A stretch of DNA of 64,000 bases from Metabacillus sp. KUDC1714. Its GTDB lineage: Bacteria > Bacillota > Bacilli > Bacillales > Bacillaceae. The stretch is from positions 3,909,501 to 3,973,500 of the forward strand of contig NZ_CP055263.1 in the NCBI RefSeq assembly GCF_014217835.1, in the 5' to 3' direction. The position numbers and the translations under genes were made by a program. Numbering within the stretch: position 1 is the stretch's first letter; each line of letters opens with the position of its first letter. Below, in pieces: positions 46,110 through 55,813 of this stretch. Below the pieces are notes generated by a model that saw nothing but the letters and a program-made list of their open reading frames with translations, made no database searches and was not told the DNA's origin.

Positions 46110-48233
46110 TTATTGTGATATTACAATTTCATCATTTTTTACATCAATAGTTACACTTGTTATTTGACCTTCATCTAAAAGAAGATCTGTTATCTTATCT
46201 TCTACATGTTCTTGAATCACACGACGAAGTGGTCTAGCTCCAAAAGCGGGATGATAGCCTAAAAATGCAAGCTTTTCTTTTGCTTGATCTGTAGCGGATA
46301 AGAAGACCTCTTGTTCAGCTAGTGTATTTGATAATTCATCTAGCATTAATGTAACAATTTTGAATAGATCCTCCTTTTCAAGAGAAGAAAATTCAATAAT
46401 GTTATCAAATCGATTTAAGAATTCCGGCTTAAAGAAAGAGCCTAATGAATGTAAAAGCTGGCTTTCTTGCATTGCTTCGTTTGTTGGTGTTTCGAAGCCT
46501 ACTTTGATTCGCTTTTCTCCAACGCCTGCATTACTTGTCATAATAATAACAGTGTCTTTGAAGCTAACCGTACGACCTTGGCTATCTGTAAGTCTTCCGT
46601 CTTCTAAGATTTGCAGGAAGATATGCTGAACATCAGGATGAGCTTTTTCGATTTCATCTAATAAGATAATACTGTATGGGTTTCGGCGAACCTTTTCCGT
46701 TAGTTGTCCTGCCTCATCATGACCAACATAGCCAGGAGGGGAGCCAATAATTTTTGAAATGGCATGTTTTTCCATATATTCACTCATGTCTAGACGGATC
46801 ATCGCATCTTTTGAACCAAATAACTCTTCTGCCAATGTTTTTGTTAATTCAGTTTTACCAACTCCAGTAGGTCCAACAAAGAGGAAGGAACCAATTGGTC
46901 TTGTTTTTGATTTTAAGCCTGCGCGGCTTCTTCTAATTGCCTTTGTTACCTTTTTAACCGCTTCTGCTTGGCCAATCACCTTTTCTAAAAGGTTTTGTTC
47001 TAGATGTTTCATTTTTGATTGCTCGTTTTCATGAAGCTTGCCAACTGGGATACCCGTTTTCTTCTCGATGATCGCTTGAATATCATCTACATCTACGAGC
47101 AGTTTTTCAGGATTCCCCTGTTGGTTTAATTGAGCTTCTAAACGAACCTCTTCATCTCTTAATTTAGCAGCTAATTCATAGTTTTCGTTTTCTGTTGCGT
47201 CTTGTTTTTGTTTAGATAATTGAACTAAGCGAACCTTAACCTGTTCATCATTTACGTTAGATAACGCTAAGTTTTTTTTAGATCCTGCTTCGTCAAGAAG
47301 ATCAATAGCTTTATCAGGTAGGAATCTGTCCTGAATGTAACGATGTGATAATGTTACACAGGCATTAATCGCTTCATCCGTGTATGTGACGTGATGAAAG
47401 TTTTCATATTTCGCTTGGATTCCCTTTAGAATGCTTACTGCTTTATCGATTGAAGGTTCTTGTACAATAATAGGCTGAAAGCGTCGTTCTAAGGCAGCGT
47501 CTTTTTCAATAGTACGATATTCTTTTAGAGTTGTTGCACCAACAACTTGAAGCTCTCCGCGGGCCAATGCTGGTTTTAATATGTTTCCAGCATCCATAGA
47601 ACCTTCTGCAGAACCAGCTCCTACAAGCTGATGAATTTCATCGATGAATAAAATAATATTTTTACGGTTTTGTAGTTCATCTATGATTTTTTTCATCCGT
47701 TCTTCAAATTGACCCCTAATCCCGGTGCTTGCCACAAGTGAAGCAACATCTAAAAGGTACACTTCTTTGTTTCTTAATTTAGATGGAACAGTCCCATTCG
47801 CAATTTGTAGCGCAAGACCCTCGACAACAGCTGTTTTACCAACACCAGGTTCCCCGATTAATACAGGATTGTTTTTATTGCGTCGATTTAAAATCTCGAT
47901 TACTCGCTCTACTTCTTCATCACGGCCAATCACTGGATCAATTAGACCGGCACGGGCAGCATGTGTTAAATTTCGACCAAGTTGATCAAGGATTCCACTA
48001 CCATGTTGAGGCTGAGTTTGTGGTTGTGCCCCTTGTGATTGTTGACTTGAATGAAATCCTTTTAAAAATAAATCAAATGGATATGAAGAAAATCCATTTA
48101 TGCCACCAGTAGGAATCGTTTGTTTATAAGCGGAGAAGCAGTCCTGACACAATGTGATTTGTTTTTGTTGTTTATTTATTTGAAAGTTTACATGTACAGT
48201 AGCGTGGTTTTTTTGACAATTTTCACACATCAT
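46110..48233 (-). CDS. clpE: ATP-dependent Clp protease ATPase subunit ClpE
   Basis: This 707-residue Hsp100 unfoldase supplies substrates to ClpP and disaggregates proteins after heat shock. An N-terminal zinc finger (CENC...CQDC) marks ClpE rather than ClpC. Two AAA+ domains follow with Walker A GEPGVGKT (about 127) and GPTGVGKT (about 440), a UVR motif (about 340-375), and the sensor-2 GARPLRR near the C-terminus. AAAGGGG precedes two ATG codons (48233, 48230). Two CtsR operators overlap the promoter. Confidence 0.96.
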   Translation of the reverse strand: MMCENCQKNHATVHVNFQINKQQKQITLCQDCFSAYKQTIPTGGINGFSSYPFDLFLKGFHSSQQSQGAQPQTQPQHGSGILDQLGRNLTHAARAGLIDPVIGRDEEVERVIEILNRRNKNNPVLIGEPGVGKTAVVEGLALQIANGTVPSKLRNKEVYLLDVASLVASTGIRGQFEERMKKIIDELQNRKNIILFIDEIHQLVGAGSAEGSMDAGNILKPALARGELQVVGATTLKEYRTIEKDAALERRFQPIIVQEPSIDKAVSILKGIQAKYENFHHVTYTDEAINACVTLSHRYIQDRFLPDKAIDLLDEAGSKKNLALSNVNDEQVKVRLVQLSKQKQDATENENYELAAKLRDEEVRLEAQLNQQGNPEKLLVDVDDIQAIIEKKTGIPVGKLHENEQSKMKHLEQNLLEKVIGQAEAVKKVTKAIRRSRAGLKSKTRPIGSFLFVGPTGVGKTELTKTLAEELFGSKDAMIRLDMSEYMEKHAISKIIGSPPGYVGHDEAGQLTEKVRRNPYSIILLDEIEKAHPDVQHIFLQILEDGRLTDSQGRTVSFKDTVIIMTSNAGVGEKRIKVGFETPTNEAMQESQLLHSLGSFFKPEFLNRFDNIIEFSSLEKEDLFKIVTLMLDELSNTLAEQEVFLSATDQAKEKLAFLGYHPAFGARPLRRVIQEHVEDKITDLLLDEGQITSVTIDVKNDEIVISQ

Positions 48234-48325
48234 AAATGAAAACCCCTTTTCAATTTTGAATTTTATTGTTTTATAAGAAACTTTGATCTTATCTGACTAA
48301 TAAGTGAAAAAAACAAGATCTTTGA

Positions 48326-48342
48326 TTTGACCTTCCTTGACC
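48326..48342 (-). promoter_or_regulatory. CtsR operator 2 of clpE
   Basis: On the plus strand TTTGACC-TTC-CTTGACC, read on the minus strand as GGTCAAG-GAA-GGTCAAA, is the tandem heptad of the CtsR consensus with one mismatch. It lies downstream of the -10 box. Confidence 0.85.
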
Positions 48343-48344
48343 AT

Positions 48345-48373
48345 AGTATACTTTGACCTTTTTTGACTTTCAA
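48345..48373 (-). promoter_or_regulatory. sigma-A promoter of clpE
   Basis: On the minus strand TTGAAA (48373-48368) and TATACT (48350-48345) are 17 bases apart, with a CtsR box inside the spacer. Confidence 0.75.
48352..48368 (-). promoter_or_regulatory. CtsR operator 1 of clpE
   Basis: AGTCAAA-AAA-GGTCAAA on the minus strand matches the CtsR heptad repeat almost perfectly and fills the promoter spacer. Bound CtsR would block initiation until heat inactivates it. Confidence 0.9.
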
Positions 48374-48500
48374 GTATTTAGACTCTAAAAATTCATTTGT
48401 AAGTATTACCAAAATTCATAGTTTTGAAGAGGGAAGAATCATCTAGGGTTTTCTTCATATAATGATACAAGCTTTGTTTAACTTGAGTGAGGTGTGTTAG

Positions 48501-49532
48501 ATGCGAAGATCTTGGGTTTCTTCCCTTCAGGTTGCAGCTGTTTACGTTGGTACTGTAGTTGGTGCTGGGTTTGCGACAGGTAGGGAAATCGTTGAATTTT
48601 TCACGAAGTACGGTGTTTTTGGACTAGCAGGAATTCTTTTAGCCGGTTTTCTTTTTATATCAATTGGAACGAAAATGCTCATCTTATCAAAAAGAATAAA
48701 GGCAACATCCTATCAAGATTTAATGACTTTTTTATTTGGCGCTAAGATTGGCGGCTTTGTGAATGTTTTTATGTTGATCGTTCTCTTGGGCTTAACATCT
48801 ATTATGCTATCAGGTGCAGGTGCAATCTTTAAGGAACAGCTTGACCTTTCTATAAGGTTAGGAGTAATCATTACGATTTTGCTAACTATTGCTGTGATGG
48901 CTTTTGGTATTAAGGGATTATTCAGCGTAAACATCATTGTGGTTCCTATGTTAATTCTATTTAGTGTGATGCTAGCATTTCAATCTTTTTCCCTTGACCC
49001 ATTATATTTAATACCTTCTGAAACATCCGCTTCATTCAAATGGATTTTATCTGCATTTTCTTATGCTGCCTTTAATTTGACAATGGCTTCAGCAGTACTA
49101 GTTCCGCTAGCTAGTGAGATTAATGATGAGAAAGTTTTAAAAAGAGGTGGAATGCTAGGTGGATTTTTTTTAACAGTTATATTAATTAGTAGTCATATTG
49201 CTCTTTCAACTTTGCCAAGTTTAACGCAGTTTGATATCCCGATGGCAGAAGTAATGAAAACAACGTTTTATGCATTTTACTTCATATATATAGCTGTCAT
49301 TTATGGTGAGGTCTTCACATCAGTTATTGGCAATCTATTTGGACTTGAAAAACAAGTGGCAACCTATTTGAAAATTCCGCGCATGATAATCGTATGTGCA
49401 ATTTTGTGTATCGCTGCATTTATTAGTAAGATCGGGTACAGCTCATTGATTTCATCATTATACCCAATTTTTGGCTATGTTTGTTTAGGAACGCTAGCTT
49501 TATTAATTGTAAAAAAAGCACCAAGAAAGTAG
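48501..49532 (+). CDS. ykvI: YkvI family membrane protein
   Basis: This 343-residue protein has about ten membrane segments and a YVGTVVGAGFATGREI start typical of the YkvI group within the APC-like transporters. A substrate has not been established; related proteins are annotated as amino-acid or branched-chain permease-like. GAGGTG precedes ATG 48501. Its place between clpE and the que genes matches ykvI of B. subtilis. No regulatory site is obvious. Confidence 0.85.
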   Translation: MRRSWVSSLQVAAVYVGTVVGAGFATGREIVEFFTKYGVFGLAGILLAGFLFISIGTKMLILSKRIKATSYQDLMTFLFGAKIGGFVNVFMLIVLLGLTSIMLSGAGAIFKEQLDLSIRLGVIITILLTIAVMAFGIKGLFSVNIIVVPMLILFSVMLAFQSFSLDPLYLIPSETSASFKWILSAFSYAAFNLTMASAVLVPLASEINDEKVLKRGGMLGGFFLTVILISSHIALSTLPSLTQFDIPMAEVMKTTFYAFYFIYIAVIYGEVFTSVIGNLFGLEKQVATYLKIPRMIIVCAILCIAAFISKIGYSSLISSLYPIFGYVCLGTLALLIVKKAPRK

Positions 49533-49591
49533 TTACTGTATGATAATATTAAGAGGTCGAATCGTTTAATTATTTGATTTGGAGGGGTATT

Positions 49592-50329
49592 TTGGAACGT
49601 ATTGCGATAATATCTGATATACATGGCAACATCCCTGCTCTTGATGCAGTTTTAAAGGATATTCATTCCAGGCAAATCCAACGCATTTTTTGTTTAGGTG
49701 ATTTAGTAGGAAAAGGGCCCGATTCAAGCGCCGCTATTGATAGGATACGAGAGGTTTGTGAGGTTGTTGTTAAAGGAAATTGGGACGACTTTATTACAAA
49801 GGAAACAGAATTTGAAACATTAAAATGGCACCAAAACAAACTTAGAAATGAACAATGTATTTATTTAGAAACTCTTCCATTTTCGTTTGATTTTTATATG
49901 AGTGGTAGGTCCATTCGATTATTCCATGCATCACCATTTAGCTTATATACACGTATTCAACCTTGGGACTCTGTTGAAAAAAGGTTAAGTATGTTTGAGA
50001 ATTCAGTTCATACAGGTGTGAAAAATAAACAGCCAGATATAGTTGGTTATGGTGATGTTCACAACGCCTTTATTCAGCATATTCAAGGTAAAACGTTATT
50101 TAATACTGGTAGTGTGGGTAATCCTCTTGATGTAACACAAGCTTCTTATGTTATTTTAGAGGGACAATATGGTTTTTCTGAGAAAAGTTCTAGCTTCTCA
50201 ATTCAATTTGTACGAGTGCCATATGATATAGAATTTGCAATCCAATTAGCTAGGCTTGCAAAAATGCCAGATCTTGAGCCGTATATTATTGAGCTAACTA
50301 CTGCTCGTTATCGTGGAATTAAAAAATAG
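49592..50329 (+). CDS. metallophosphoesterase, YfcE/ApaH-like
   Basis: This calcineurin-like phosphoesterase of about 245 residues has ISDIHGNIPALDAVL (metal ligands D and H), CLGDLVGKGP, KGNWDD, GYGDVHNAF and NTGSVGNP. Such enzymes hydrolyse phosphodiesters or protein phosphates; the substrate is unknown. GGAGGGG favours TTG 49592 (MERIAIISD...) over the TTG 49574 that lies before it. The next gene, another phosphatase, begins 24 bases after its stop, so the two may form an operon. Confidence 0.85.
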   Translation: MERIAIISDIHGNIPALDAVLKDIHSRQIQRIFCLGDLVGKGPDSSAAIDRIREVCEVVVKGNWDDFITKETEFETLKWHQNKLRNEQCIYLETLPFSFDFYMSGRSIRLFHASPFSLYTRIQPWDSVEKRLSMFENSVHTGVKNKQPDIVGYGDVHNAFIQHIQGKTLFNTGSVGNPLDVTQASYVILEGQYGFSEKSSSFSIQFVRVPYDIEFAIQLARLAKMPDLEPYIIELTTARYRGIKK

Positions 50330-50353
50330 ATTTTTTACAATGAAAGGAAGACA

Positions 50354-50920
50354 ATGTTGAACATCTTATGGGACTTCGATGGAACATTATTTGATACTTA
50401 CAAAGCATTTACAAATGTTTTGCACGAAGTATTAAAGGGGAGTGTTCCACCTGATGAAATTTTTTTAGAACTTAAGAAATCTTTTACACATGCAACAGCT
50501 TTCTTTCAACTATCAGAAGATCAAATAGCTGAATTTAAACTGAAGGAACGAGCAATATCGCCAGAAAAAAAACGACCATTTCCATTTGTTGAAGACGTTT
50601 TAAAACAATCAAATCTAAATGTCATTATGACACATAAACCGAGAGAAGAAGTTCAAACAATTCTTGATTATTTTGGTTGGAATCATTACTTTCAAGAAAT
50701 TGTAGCTGGAGACGATGGGTTTCCAAGAAAACCTGATCCTACTGCATATCGTTACTTACATGATAAGTATAAATTAGATTTAGCTGTAGGAGATCGTGTC
50801 CTCGATATAGTCCCAGCAAAAGAAATTGGCCTGCATACATGTTTGTTTCAGAATGAAGCAGAAGGGGCTGACTTCTATTTAGATACATATGAAGATTTTT
50901 ATATAACAATAAAAATTTAA
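50354..50920 (+). CDS. HAD-superfamily hydrolase (phosphoglycolate phosphatase-like)
   Basis: This 188-residue HAD hydrolase has DFDGTL at residues 7-12, MTHKP as motif II (Thr), KPDP with the motif III Lys, and GDRVLDIVPAKE for motif IV. Cap type I is short. Substrate unknown. AAAGGAAG precedes ATG 50354. It follows a metallophosphoesterase gene and is closed by a hairpin at 50961-51000. Confidence 0.87.
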   Translation: MLNILWDFDGTLFDTYKAFTNVLHEVLKGSVPPDEIFLELKKSFTHATAFFQLSEDQIAEFKLKERAISPEKKRPFPFVEDVLKQSNLNVIMTHKPREEVQTILDYFGWNHYFQEIVAGDDGFPRKPDPTAYRYLHDKYKLDLAVGDRVLDIVPAKEIGLHTCLFQNEAEGADFYLDTYEDFYITIKI

Positions 50921-50960
50921 TACTTTAAATTTTTAAAAAAACTGAGATCCCAACCTGTTC

Positions 50961-51000
50961 AAATAGAGTGATCAATAATTGATTGGTTACTCTATTTTTG
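50961..51000 (+). terminator. terminator after the HAD gene
   Basis: AAATAGAGT (50961-50969) pairs with ACTCTATTT (50989-50997), with an inner CAATAATTG palindrome and T residues after. Confidence 0.8.
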
Positions 51001-51036
51001 TTTTTACTTAGGAACCCATAATTAAGTATTGGTTTA

Positions 51037-51410
51037 CCAGTGGAAAGTCAGCAATATTTCACTGGAAAAGAGTAAAAGTTTAACAATTTTAGCTGTATCA
51101 CTCATTTAAGGTCATAATACGTGATTTTTCATTGGAAAAGGTATTTTTAAACGGTTTATCACATATTTATTTAAGAAATCGACTAAGTGTTATGTTTGAC
51201 TGTTTACTTTATTTCGTATTATGATTATTCTAATAAAAACTGTGGGGTGATAATATGGGGCAGAGTTAAAATTAAATAGACTAATAGCATCCCTTATTGT
51301 ACTCCAAGCGGACGCTATATAAAAGATTCATAGTAATTGAATAAATATTAAGATTTAACTCTCAGGAGGTGACTCCTTTTCCGTTCTTAGGACGGAGTAA
51401 GGAAGCTTAT
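51037..51410 (+). promoter_or_regulatory. long leader region of the CNNM/CorC gene
   Basis: This region holds two near-identical blocks TTTCAYTGGAAAAG (about 51057 and 51127) and a related CAGTGGAAAG (51039). A promoter-like TTGACT (51196-51201) with TATTAT (51217-51222) has a 15-base spacer. Two hairpins lie just before the gene: AGGAG-GTGA-CTCCT (51364-51377) and TCCGT/ACGGA (51380-51397). A riboswitch-like leader is possible but no known class was recognised. Confidence 0.4.
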
Positions 51411-52757
51411 TTGGACATAGTAAATTTGTTGCTTGTTGCAATTTTGATCGCTCTTACGGGTTTTTTCGTTGCTTCTGAATTTGCGATAATTAAAATTAGG
51501 AGCTCTCGTATTGACCAATTAATTGCAGAAGGAAACAAACAGGCAAGTGCGGCAAGACAAGTCATTGATAATCTTGATGAATATTTGTCAGCTTGTCAGT
51601 TAGGAATAACCATTACAGCATTAGGATTAGGGTGGCTTGGAGAACCGACGATTGAACATTTGTTAACACCATTATTTGAACGTTTTGAGCTGCCAGATTC
51701 TGTGGCTACTGTTTTATCATTTGTCATCGCGTTTTCTACCATTACCTTTTTACATGTTGTAGTTGGTGAGTTAGCACCAAAAACGGTTGCTATTCAAAAG
51801 GCTGAAGCAATTAGCATATGGTTCGCTCGACCATTAATGGCCTTCTATCGTATAATGTACCCGTTTATTTGGGCTTTAAACGGATCTGCCCGATTTGTTA
51901 CAGGAATATTTGGTTTTAAGCCTGTTTCAGAACACGAACTTGCTCATAGTGAGGAAGAGCTTAGGATCATTTTATCTGAAAGCTATAAAAGCGGAGAAAT
52001 TAATCAGTCTGAATTTAAGTATGTAAATAAAATCTTTGAATTTGATAATCGAATTGCAAAAGAAATTATGGTGCCTCGTACAGAAATTATTTCCTTATCA
52101 ATCGATGCACCAATCAAGGAACAGTTAGAGATAATTAAAGATGAAAAATATACTCGTTATCCTATTGTAGATGGCGACAAAGACCATATTATTGGAATTG
52201 TAAATATTAAAGAAATTTTTACAGATCTTATTCATCTAAAAGAACAGCATTCTTTTTCCATTGATACGTATATTCGCCCGATTATTCAAGTGCCTGAGTC
52301 AATTCCGATTCAGGAATTATTATTGAAAATGCAAAAAGAGAGAATTCATATGTCAATTTTAATTGACGAATATGGTGGTACCGCTGGTCTTGTTACCGTA
52401 GAAGATATTTTAGAAGAAATCGTTGGTGAAATTCGTGATGAATTTGATGCGGATGAGGTACCGCTTATCCAAAAGGTCAACGATTCGAAATATATTATTG
52501 ACGGTAAAGTACTTGTTAGCGAAATAAACGACTTATTTGGTATAGAGATTGATGACTCTGACGTTGATACAATTGGTGGTTGGGTTTTAACAGAACAATA
52601 TGATATTAAAACGGGTGGATTTGTGGAATTTGGCTCACATACCTTTAAGGTAACTGAAATGGAAAACCATCATATCCGATATCTCGAAATCACTAAAAAA
52701 CAACAAGAAGTACTATCAAATCCAGCTTTACTTGAAAAAAAAATAGCCACTTCATAA
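51411..52757 (+). CDS. CNNM/CorC-type transporter (hemolysin C family, MpfA-like)
   Basis: The family exports Mg2+ (MpfA in Staphylococcus, YhdP/YugS in Bacillus) or protects against metal excess. About 448 residues hold a DUF21 membrane domain (1-190, with ASEFAIIKIRSSRIDQL), a CBS pair (about 205-330) and a transporter-associated CorC_HlyC domain (about 345-430, with SKYIIDGKVLVSEIND). TTG 51411 (MDIVNLLLVAIL) fits family starts, with AAGGAAG five bases before. A GTG at 51369 behind AGGAGG would add 14 residues without precedent I know. Confidence 0.87.
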   Translation: MDIVNLLLVAILIALTGFFVASEFAIIKIRSSRIDQLIAEGNKQASAARQVIDNLDEYLSACQLGITITALGLGWLGEPTIEHLLTPLFERFELPDSVATVLSFVIAFSTITFLHVVVGELAPKTVAIQKAEAISIWFARPLMAFYRIMYPFIWALNGSARFVTGIFGFKPVSEHELAHSEEELRIILSESYKSGEINQSEFKYVNKIFEFDNRIAKEIMVPRTEIISLSIDAPIKEQLEIIKDEKYTRYPIVDGDKDHIIGIVNIKEIFTDLIHLKEQHSFSIDTYIRPIIQVPESIPIQELLLKMQKERIHMSILIDEYGGTAGLVTVEDILEEIVGEIRDEFDADEVPLIQKVNDSKYIIDGKVLVSEINDLFGIEIDDSDVDTIGGWVLTEQYDIKTGGFVEFGSHTFKVTEMENHHIRYLEITKKQQEVLSNPALLEKKIATS

Positions 52758-52786
52758 GGAACTTACATTTGTAAGTTCTTTTTTCT
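52757..52786 (+). terminator. terminator after the CNNM/CorC gene
   Basis: GAACTTAC (52759-52766) pairs with GTAAGTTC (52771-52778), four-base loop, then a T-rich tail. Confidence 0.87.
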
Positions 52787-52960
52787 TTTAACTGAAGTTT
52801 TGAAACCTATTGATCCCATTAAACGTCTTAATTAACGGAATAATATTTGTACCAAATGTGTATGGGAAAATAAGAATATGACATAAGGTTGTTCTACTAT
52901 GTTCTTATGCTTTCATATAGTTATGGTGCTAATACTACATTTTTAAAAGGGGATTATATA

Positions 52961-53228
52961 TTGAAAAATGGTAAGGGTATTTATGGATTTTGTTTAGTAG
53001 CTTTAGGTGTTTTATTTTCTTTGCAATCATTAGGATTAGCTATCGTTGTTTGGCGGTCGTAATTTTGGTCTTTTAATCCCGATTTTCATATTATCTTGTT
53101 TGGGGACTGTGTTTATTCTACAAAATTTACTTCCATTTAATGTTTTATCATTTTGGCCAGTTTTATTAATTATCGTAGGTCTTTTCCTTATCTTCGCTAA
53201 AAGCAATGATTCCTCAAAAGATCTATAA
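52961..53228 (+). pseudogene. frameshifted small membrane protein (LiaF-N/DUF5668-like)
   Basis: TTG 52961, eight bases after AGGGG, opens a frame reading MKNGKGIYGFCLVALGVLFS that stops at TAA 53060-53062. The continuing hydrophobic protein (NFGLLIPIFILSCLGTVFIL...) is in the +1 frame from 53046 to 53228 and has no ribosome binding site of its own. Removing one base near 53045-53053 would join them into a two- to three-segment membrane protein of about 88 residues, whose FWPVLLIIVGLFLIF resembles DUF5668 domains. It is either a recent mutation, a sequencing error, or less likely a programmed shift. Confidence 0.6.
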
Positions 53229-53328
53229 GAATGAAAATACAGCTACAGGAGAATATAAAAAGAAGCTTCTTTTACGAGGCCTTCCTGCCAATTTATTCGA
53301 AAAATCGATATAAAGGAGTTTGGTGACA

Positions 53329-53454
53329 ATGACACAATCAAAATCTCAACAGGAACGTCAATGGGCTGTCCGTAAACAATCTCAAAATCCTCATGGTAAA
53401 GTAAAATCGTTTGACGAACTTGCTGGTGAAGCGGGAAAAAAGGAAAATAAATAG
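53329..53454 (+). CDS. 41-residue small basic protein (DUF6254-like)
   Basis: AAAGGAG (53312-53318) lies about ten bases before ATG 53329, and the frame ends at TAG 53454. The product starts MTQSKSQQERQWAVRKQS and contains NPHGKVKSFDELA. I tentatively recognise this as the DUF6254 pattern, a tiny Bacillaceae family without known function. It is soluble and strongly charged. A good terminator follows. Confidence 0.65.
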   Translation: MTQSKSQQERQWAVRKQSQNPHGKVKSFDELAGEAGKKENK

Positions 53455-53462
53455 TGACGCTA

Positions 53463-53502
53463 ATACAAAAACGGGTGATGCTTTTTCACCTGTTTTTTGT
53501 AT
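53463..53502. terminator. terminator between the small gene and the DUF2254 gene
   Basis: ATACAAAAACGGGTGA (53463-53478) pairs with TCACCTGTTTTTTGTAT (53486-53502), one mismatch. It works for both convergent genes. Confidence 0.85.
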
Positions 53503-53529
53503 GTAAATTCAAAATGATTGATTTGCTAA

Positions 53530-54861
53530 TTACCTTAACATCAACTCCTTCTCACGTTTTTGTTTATCACACACATTAGCAAGGATTTTTAATTGGATAT
53601 TTAAAAATTCCCTATCTTTTGACAACCAGTTAACTTCTCTTAAACCTTCGACGATATAAAGAGAAAACTCCCATATCACACCTTTAATGAATGGTGAGTT
53701 CCCTTGAGCGATAAAGGATAATCCCTTTAATAGCGCAGCCATTACTGAAACATCCTCTTTTGCATAATGACGAATTTGATAAAAGCACTCATATAAATAA
53801 TCAGAGAACGAAGGTTTTTCAAAAATAACACGTAGCTGTTGGTGTTGATCATAATGGAAAGGTATTTCTAAATGTTTCTGTCCTAATAATGACAAAATTT
53901 TAGTTAAATGGTTCATACTATTGATTGCAGTATAAGGATCATTAATCGCTGGTGAAACTGCTCTGAGGGCAATTTCAACCAATTTTTGTAGACCGAATTT
54001 AATGTCCTGTACAGGCTCTTGGTCATTAGAAATGGTAATAAGTGATAAATATCGATGACTTTTACTAAGATCATCAAGGTTCCAAATCGAAAAAAGCGGA
54101 GTAGTTTGATCAACGTAATTTCCTAAGTCCTGTTCGATTTTAAGAATACAATTATCTTGTGTGGCTTGAGAAATTATTTTCTCTATTTCAATGTATTCAA
54201 TATAGCCAGACTTTTTACTAATTAGTAAATAAGGTTTAACAGTTGTTAATTCTTCATATTCCCAATTCTTCCATGGTGATTCAGCTTGAAATTCATTTTC
54301 GCCTACATAATGATTATGTATAGAGTTCATCGTTTTCATTGTAATATGAAAGATTAAATTACTTACCTTAATCCAGGTAGTAACATGATGAATAAAGAAT
54401 ACAAACATACCTAAACAAATAATGGACACAAAAATCGCAAAAGTAGGTACGATGAATAATGTACTTGTATCATTTTCTCTTACTAGTAACAATAAAATAA
54501 TCGTATAAATAAACCCGCCAATGAAAATCCCTAATACTCGCTGTGTATGATGATCGGTTATAAAGTTCTGAAGAGCTCTCGGAGAAAATTGGGATAAATA
54601 CGTTGTTAAAACAACAAGAATTGATGAGAAGGTGATCGTTGTCATTGTTAGTAATGAAGTAGATAATGAACTTAAGATCGTTTGAGCAAGATCCATATCT
54701 GATAAGAATACGTTTGGAATACTTGAATAAAATGATTGACGTGCTAAAAAACGATCGAATAGCATGCTTATGATAGCAATAATAAATGCTAAGACCCCAT
54801 AAACAGTTGGCAAATACCAAAAGCTAGTCCTAACACGAATGATGAGTTGTCTAATTGACAT
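53530..54861 (-). CDS. DUF2254 family membrane protein
   Basis: This protein of about 443 residues has four hydrophobic segments in its first half (about 15-38, 60-90, 105-130, 135-160) and a soluble C-terminal domain from about 200. Conserved pieces such as TTITFSSILVVLTTYLSQFSPRAL and SPAINDPYTAINSMNHL are typical of DUF2254. The function is unknown. GGGGTG six bases upstream sets ATG 54861 as start. It is divergent from the preQ1-controlled que operon. Confidence 0.85.
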   Translation of the reverse strand: MSIRQLIIRVRTSFWYLPTVYGVLAFIIAIISMLFDRFLARQSFYSSIPNVFLSDMDLAQTILSSLSTSLLTMTTITFSSILVVLTTYLSQFSPRALQNFITDHHTQRVLGIFIGGFIYTIILLLLVRENDTSTLFIVPTFAIFVSIICLGMFVFFIHHVTTWIKVSNLIFHITMKTMNSIHNHYVGENEFQAESPWKNWEYEELTTVKPYLLISKKSGYIEYIEIEKIISQATQDNCILKIEQDLGNYVDQTTPLFSIWNLDDLSKSHRYLSLITISNDQEPVQDIKFGLQKLVEIALRAVSPAINDPYTAINSMNHLTKILSLLGQKHLEIPFHYDQHQQLRVIFEKPSFSDYLYECFYQIRHYAKEDVSVMAALLKGLSFIAQGNSPFIKGVIWEFSLYIVEGLREVNWLSKDREFLNIQLKILANVCDKQKREKELMLR

Positions 54862-54960
54862 CTTATACACCCCACTAACAATATCATTGCAAAAAAAATT
54901 CATTCGTGATATATTTTCTAAGTTGAAAATTTAAGAACAAATCCGATTCTTAGAGATCGG

Positions 54961-55072
54961 GAGAGGTTCTAGCCCAACCCTCTATAAAAAACTACCATAT
55001 CTTTGATATAGTTTTATTATAGAATGAACAATGCGCTAGACACCTCGAAACTTCTTCGAAGGTGTTTTTTTT
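54961..55072 (+). promoter_or_regulatory. preQ1-I riboswitch with terminator for queCDEF
   Basis: AGAGG-TTCTAG-CCCAACCCTCTATAAAAAACTA, read in blocks from 54962 to 54993, matches the preQ1 class I aptamer of the B. subtilis que operon: P1 AGAGG/CCTCT, the TTCTAG loop, and the A-rich pseudoknot tail. A middle hairpin (ATATC/GATAT, about 54996-55010) and the terminator ACACCTCGAA/TTCGAAGGTGT with a T-run (55040-55072) form the expression platform. PreQ1 should switch the operon off. Confidence 0.95.
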
Positions 55073-55150
55073 ATTGTGAAAAAATAATAGGTTCTTACAG
55101 TATGTGTAATGAACGATTGATTATACATCAAAAGAAGGGAACGGTTTTTG

Positions 55151-55813
55151 ATGAAAAATGAAAAGGCAGTTGTTGTATTCAGTGGTGGTCAAGATAGTAC
55201 AACATGTCTATTTTGGGCATTAAAGCAATTTAAAGAAGTTGTCGCGGTAACATTCAATTATAATCAACGCCATAGCTTAGAAATCGATGTGGCGAAATCA
55301 ATAACAGAAGAACTTGGAATAAAGCATCATATTTTAGATATGTCTTTGTTAAATCAACTCGCACCAAATGCTTTAACAAGAGAAGACATTGAAATCGAAC
55401 ATAAGGATGGCGAGCTGCCGTCAACTTTTGTTCCAGGTAGAAATCTACTATTTTTATCATTTGCTACCATTTTAGCTAATCAAATTGGAGCCAAACACAT
55501 CGTTACTGGTGTGTGTGAAACTGACTTTAGTGGATATCCTGACTGTCGAGATGCATTTGTTAAATCCTGTAATGTAACGCTGAATTTAGCTTTAGATAAA
55601 CCATTTGTCATTCATACACCATTAATGTGGATTAATAAAGCAGAAACATGGAAGCATGCAGATGATCTTGGTGTACTTGACTTTATCCGTAAGAAGACAT
55701 TAACCTGCTATAACGGCATTATTGCTGAAGGCTGTGGAGAATGCCCTGCATGTAGATTAAGAAAAAATGGTCTTGATGAATTTTTACTTAAAAAAGGTGT
55801 GGTTGAAAAATGA
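55151..55813 (+). CDS. queC: 7-cyano-7-deazaguanine synthase QueC
   Basis: This enzyme of 220 residues converts carboxy-deazaguanine to preQ0 with ATP and ammonia. The PP-loop motif SGGQDSTT is at residues 11-18, and four Cys near the C-terminus (CYNGI...CGECPAC) bind zinc. ATG 55151 is taken, with AAGGGAAC about ten bases upstream. The stop overlaps queD by four bases (ATGA). Confidence 0.96.
   Translation: MKNEKAVVVFSGGQDSTTCLFWALKQFKEVVAVTFNYNQRHSLEIDVAKSITEELGIKHHILDMSLLNQLAPNALTREDIEIEHKDGELPSTFVPGRNLLFLSFATILANQIGAKHIVTGVCETDFSGYPDCRDAFVKSCNVTLNLALDKPFVIHTPLMWINKAETWKHADDLGVLDFIRKKTLTCYNGIIAEGCGECPACRLRKNGLDEFLLKKGVVEK

Noticed and set aside
51196..51410. M-box Mg2+ riboswitch before the CNNM/CorC gene
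   Set aside because: Neither the conserved M-box core nor its terminator could be matched, although a leader exists.
53046..53228. Independent 60-residue membrane protein
   Set aside because: No ribosome binding site precedes its TTG, and the preceding frame supplies the missing N-terminal half, so a frameshifted gene is the better reading.
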